Of a stretch of DNA of 7,651 nt, positions 6,227 to 7,651 are shown one piece after another. The notes beneath the pieces are model-generated. The model was not told the DNA's origin, ran no database searches, and saw only the letters and a program-made list of their open reading frames with translations. The position numbers and the translations under genes were made by a program. Every line of letters starts with the position of its first letter. Within the stretch, counting starts at the first letter, position 1. This DNA comes from BOKV01 sp041739465 (lineage in GTDB: Bacteria > Pseudomonadota > Alphaproteobacteria > Rhizobiales > Rhizobiaceae): contig JBGSNX010000024.1 of assembly GCA_041739465.1 (NCBI GenBank), forward strand, positions 1 through 7,651. Direction: 5' to 3'.

Positions 6227-7162
6227 ATGTCGGATCTCCTGCGCCGCTATGGCGTGACACTGACGGGAACCTTTGTTGCGCTGGTGGCCTTCTGGCTTCT
6301 GGCGCTCGTCATCCTGCCGAACGTGACCCTGTTTGAGGCATCGTTCCGCCCCTATTTGCCGGTGGTTGAAGTTGGTGGTCCCAAGGATGTCTATTCGTTG
6401 GACAACTACCAGAAATTCATCAACAACCCGGTCGATACCAACATTTTGGGTATTCCGCTCAACGCGCCGATCCACGTCGTTACCTTTCTGAACACGGTCC
6501 TGTATTCAGCAATTGTGACCTTCATCACCTTTTTGTTGAGCTATCCGCTCGCATATTACCTGGCCAAGACGGTTGACCAGCGCTCGCTGCCAACGCTCAT
6601 CCTGCTGCTATTCATTCCGCTTTGGGTGTCCGAAGCGCTTCGGGCATTCGCCTGGTACATCATCCTGACCTATAACGGGCCTCTCAATGCTGCGTTGGTC
6701 GGACTTGGGTTGATTGATGCACCGGTACGCTGGCAAAACGGGGTTTTCACCCCCTATGACGCAATCATGATTGGTCTTGTCTATACCTACGTGCTGTTCA
6801 TGCTTTTCCCGATTTACGGCTCCATCCAGTCGCTGGATCGCAACCAGATCGAAGCGTCGGAGGATTTGGGAGCCAAATGGTGGCAGACCCATTGGCGGGT
6901 TATCCTGCCGCACTCAAAGCCCGGGATCGCATCGGGCTGCGTAATGGTGTTCATGCTTTCGGCAGGGTCACTGCTGGTGCCTTCGCAGTTGGGATCAACA
7001 CGGTCGAACTGGTTCACCCAGACCATCCAGCAATGGATGCTTGAAAGTCAGGACTGGAACACGGGCGCTGCCTATTCATTCCTCTACATCCTGCTTTGCA
7101 CGGTCGTCGTGACGTTGGTCATGTGGGCGTTCAAGGTCAAACTGTCCGAAATTGCGAAGTAG
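6227..7162 (+). CDS. ABC transporter permease 1, PotB/PotH-like (COG1176)
   Basis: This inner-membrane subunit should form half of the translocation channel. It has 311 residues, normal for the family. Hydrophobic segments lie at about 13-35, 86-112, 120-147, 176-200, 234-252 and 282-303, giving the usual six spans. The large periplasmic loop after the first span (about 36-85) is also typical of this subfamily. The EAA loop that docks onto the ATPase is clear: EASEDLGAKWW from residue 209, with G215 and then ILPHSKPG (226-233). The start is ATG 6227, 3 nt after the ATPase stop, with AGGGG at 6214-6218 inside the ATPase gene. It ends at TAG 7160-7162, whose last bases are part of the next gene's Shine-Dalgarno. 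Expected partners are the ATPase before it and the second permease after it. Confidence 0.94.
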   Translation: MSDLLRRYGVTLTGTFVALVAFWLLALVILPNVTLFEASFRPYLPVVEVGGPKDVYSLDNYQKFINNPVDTNILGIPLNAPIHVVTFLNTVLYSAIVTFITFLLSYPLAYYLAKTVDQRSLPTLILLLFIPLWVSEALRAFAWYIILTYNGPLNAALVGLGLIDAPVRWQNGVFTPYDAIMIGLVYTYVLFMLFPIYGSIQSLDRNQIEASEDLGAKWWQTHWRVILPHSKPGIASGCVMVFMLSAGSLLVPSQLGSTRSNWFTQTIQQWMLESQDWNTGAAYSFLYILLCTVVVTLVMWAFKVKLSEIAK

Positions 7163-7166
7163 GAGG
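7161..7166 (+). promoter_or_regulatory. Shine-Dalgarno of permease 2 overlapping the permease 1 stop codon
   Basis: AGGAGG (7161-7166) shares its first two bases with the TAG stop (7160-7162) and lies 5 nt before GTG 7172. This tight arrangement supports the GTG start and implies coupled translation of the two permeases, which are needed in equal amounts. Confidence 0.75.
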
Positions 7167-7171
7167 CACCG

Positions 7172-7651
7172 GTGAACAAGACGCGCAACCTGCTCGGCCA
7201 CATCTACATGGCTGCCATCCTTTTCTATCTTCTGGTGCCCCTGATCATCATGGGCGGGGCAGCCTTCAATGACAGCCGCCTCCCGTCAGTCTATCCGTGG
7301 AAAGGCTGGACCAACCGCTGGTTCGTCGACCTTTTCAACGACCAGGTGATGTGGACTTCGCTGTTCAACACGATCTGGGTGGCATTGGCAGTGGTTGCGC
7401 TTGCCGTGCCGCTAGGCGCTGCCGGGGCCATTTTGATCAATTCCGTTGCAGGCAGGCTGCGCGGGGCACTGTACGGACTGATGGTTGCCCCGATCTTGAT
7501 GCCCGGCGCGGTTATCGGCATTTCGACGCTGCTTTTCTGGAATTCTGTGGGCAAGAATACCGGCTCGGATTTCTTCCTGTTCAATCCGGGCCTGCATTTG
7601 AGCGTGCTGGGCCAGGTCAGCTACATTGCCGCCTTCGTGATGTTGATGGTG
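7172..7651 (+). CDS. ABC transporter permease 2, PotC/PotI-like (COG1177), 3' end outside the window
   Basis: This is the second membrane subunit of the importer. An open frame of 160 codons runs from GTG 7172 to the window edge without a stop. The N-terminus MNKTRNLLGHIYMAAILFYL leads into a first membrane span (about 11-31). It is followed by FNDSR and WKGWTNRWF (43-51), which match the PotC pattern of FNSSR then WQGFTTKWY. Further hydrophobic segments lie at about 63-90, 98-123 and from 147 to the edge. Family members have about 260-280 residues, so roughly 100-120 residues, including the EAA loop, are missing on the right. The Shine-Dalgarno at 7161-7166 fixes the start. PotC-type subunits pair with PotB-type subunits, as the gene order here implies. 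Confidence 0.9.
   Translation, partial: MNKTRNLLGHIYMAAILFYLLVPLIIMGGAAFNDSRLPSVYPWKGWTNRWFVDLFNDQVMWTSLFNTIWVALAVVALAVPLGAAGAILINSVAGRLRGALYGLMVAPILMPGAVIGISTLLFWNSVGKNTGSDFFLFNPGLHLSVLGQVSYIAAFVMLMV

Overview
The window reads as chromosome from an alphaproteobacterium, most likely Hyphomicrobiales (Rhizobiales). This rests on the EF-Tu C-terminus, the tuf/tRNA-Trp linkage, moderately high GC and the ABC-importer style. No genus can be assigned from the sequence alone. Every gene lies on the + strand. I see no insertion sequence, phage gene, CRISPR array or classical defence system.

Layout. (1) 1-733: the last ~243 codons of tuf (EF-Tu), closed by a strong intrinsic terminator at 753-780. 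(2) 872-3289: an exported 805-residue protein made of three tandem ClpP/crotonase-like (COG3904-type) domains. Domain 1 keeps a plausible Ser-His-Asp triad. Domains 2 and 3 have lost both Ser and His at exactly equivalent positions. All three share a six-cysteine pattern. This is the most unusual item here. (3) 3375-3450: tRNA-Trp (anticodon CCA) with an encoded CCA end. (4) 3451-3818: a 368-bp gap with no recognisable gene but with several inverted repeats and a candidate promoter. (5) 3819 to the window edge: an ABC importer of the spermidine/putrescine (PotD/PotA/PotB/PotC) superfamily, in the order binding protein, ATPase, permease 1, permease 2 (cut at base 7651).

How the genes work together. 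The binding protein has a twin-arginine signal and would capture a small solute in the periplasm. It would pass the solute to a heterodimeric permease driven by the ATPase. A strong hairpin between the binding protein and the ATPase suggests partial termination, giving excess binding protein. The binding protein's codon choice also looks like that of a highly expressed gene. The substrate is uncertain: the pocket resembles PotD in its tryptophans, but an expected acidic ligand appears to be replaced.

Context. In many alphaproteobacteria one tuf copy lies directly before tRNA-Trp, secE and nusG. Here the COG3904-type gene sits between tuf and tRNA-Trp, and the transporter occupies the place where secE would be expected. 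This looks like a rearranged tufB locus.
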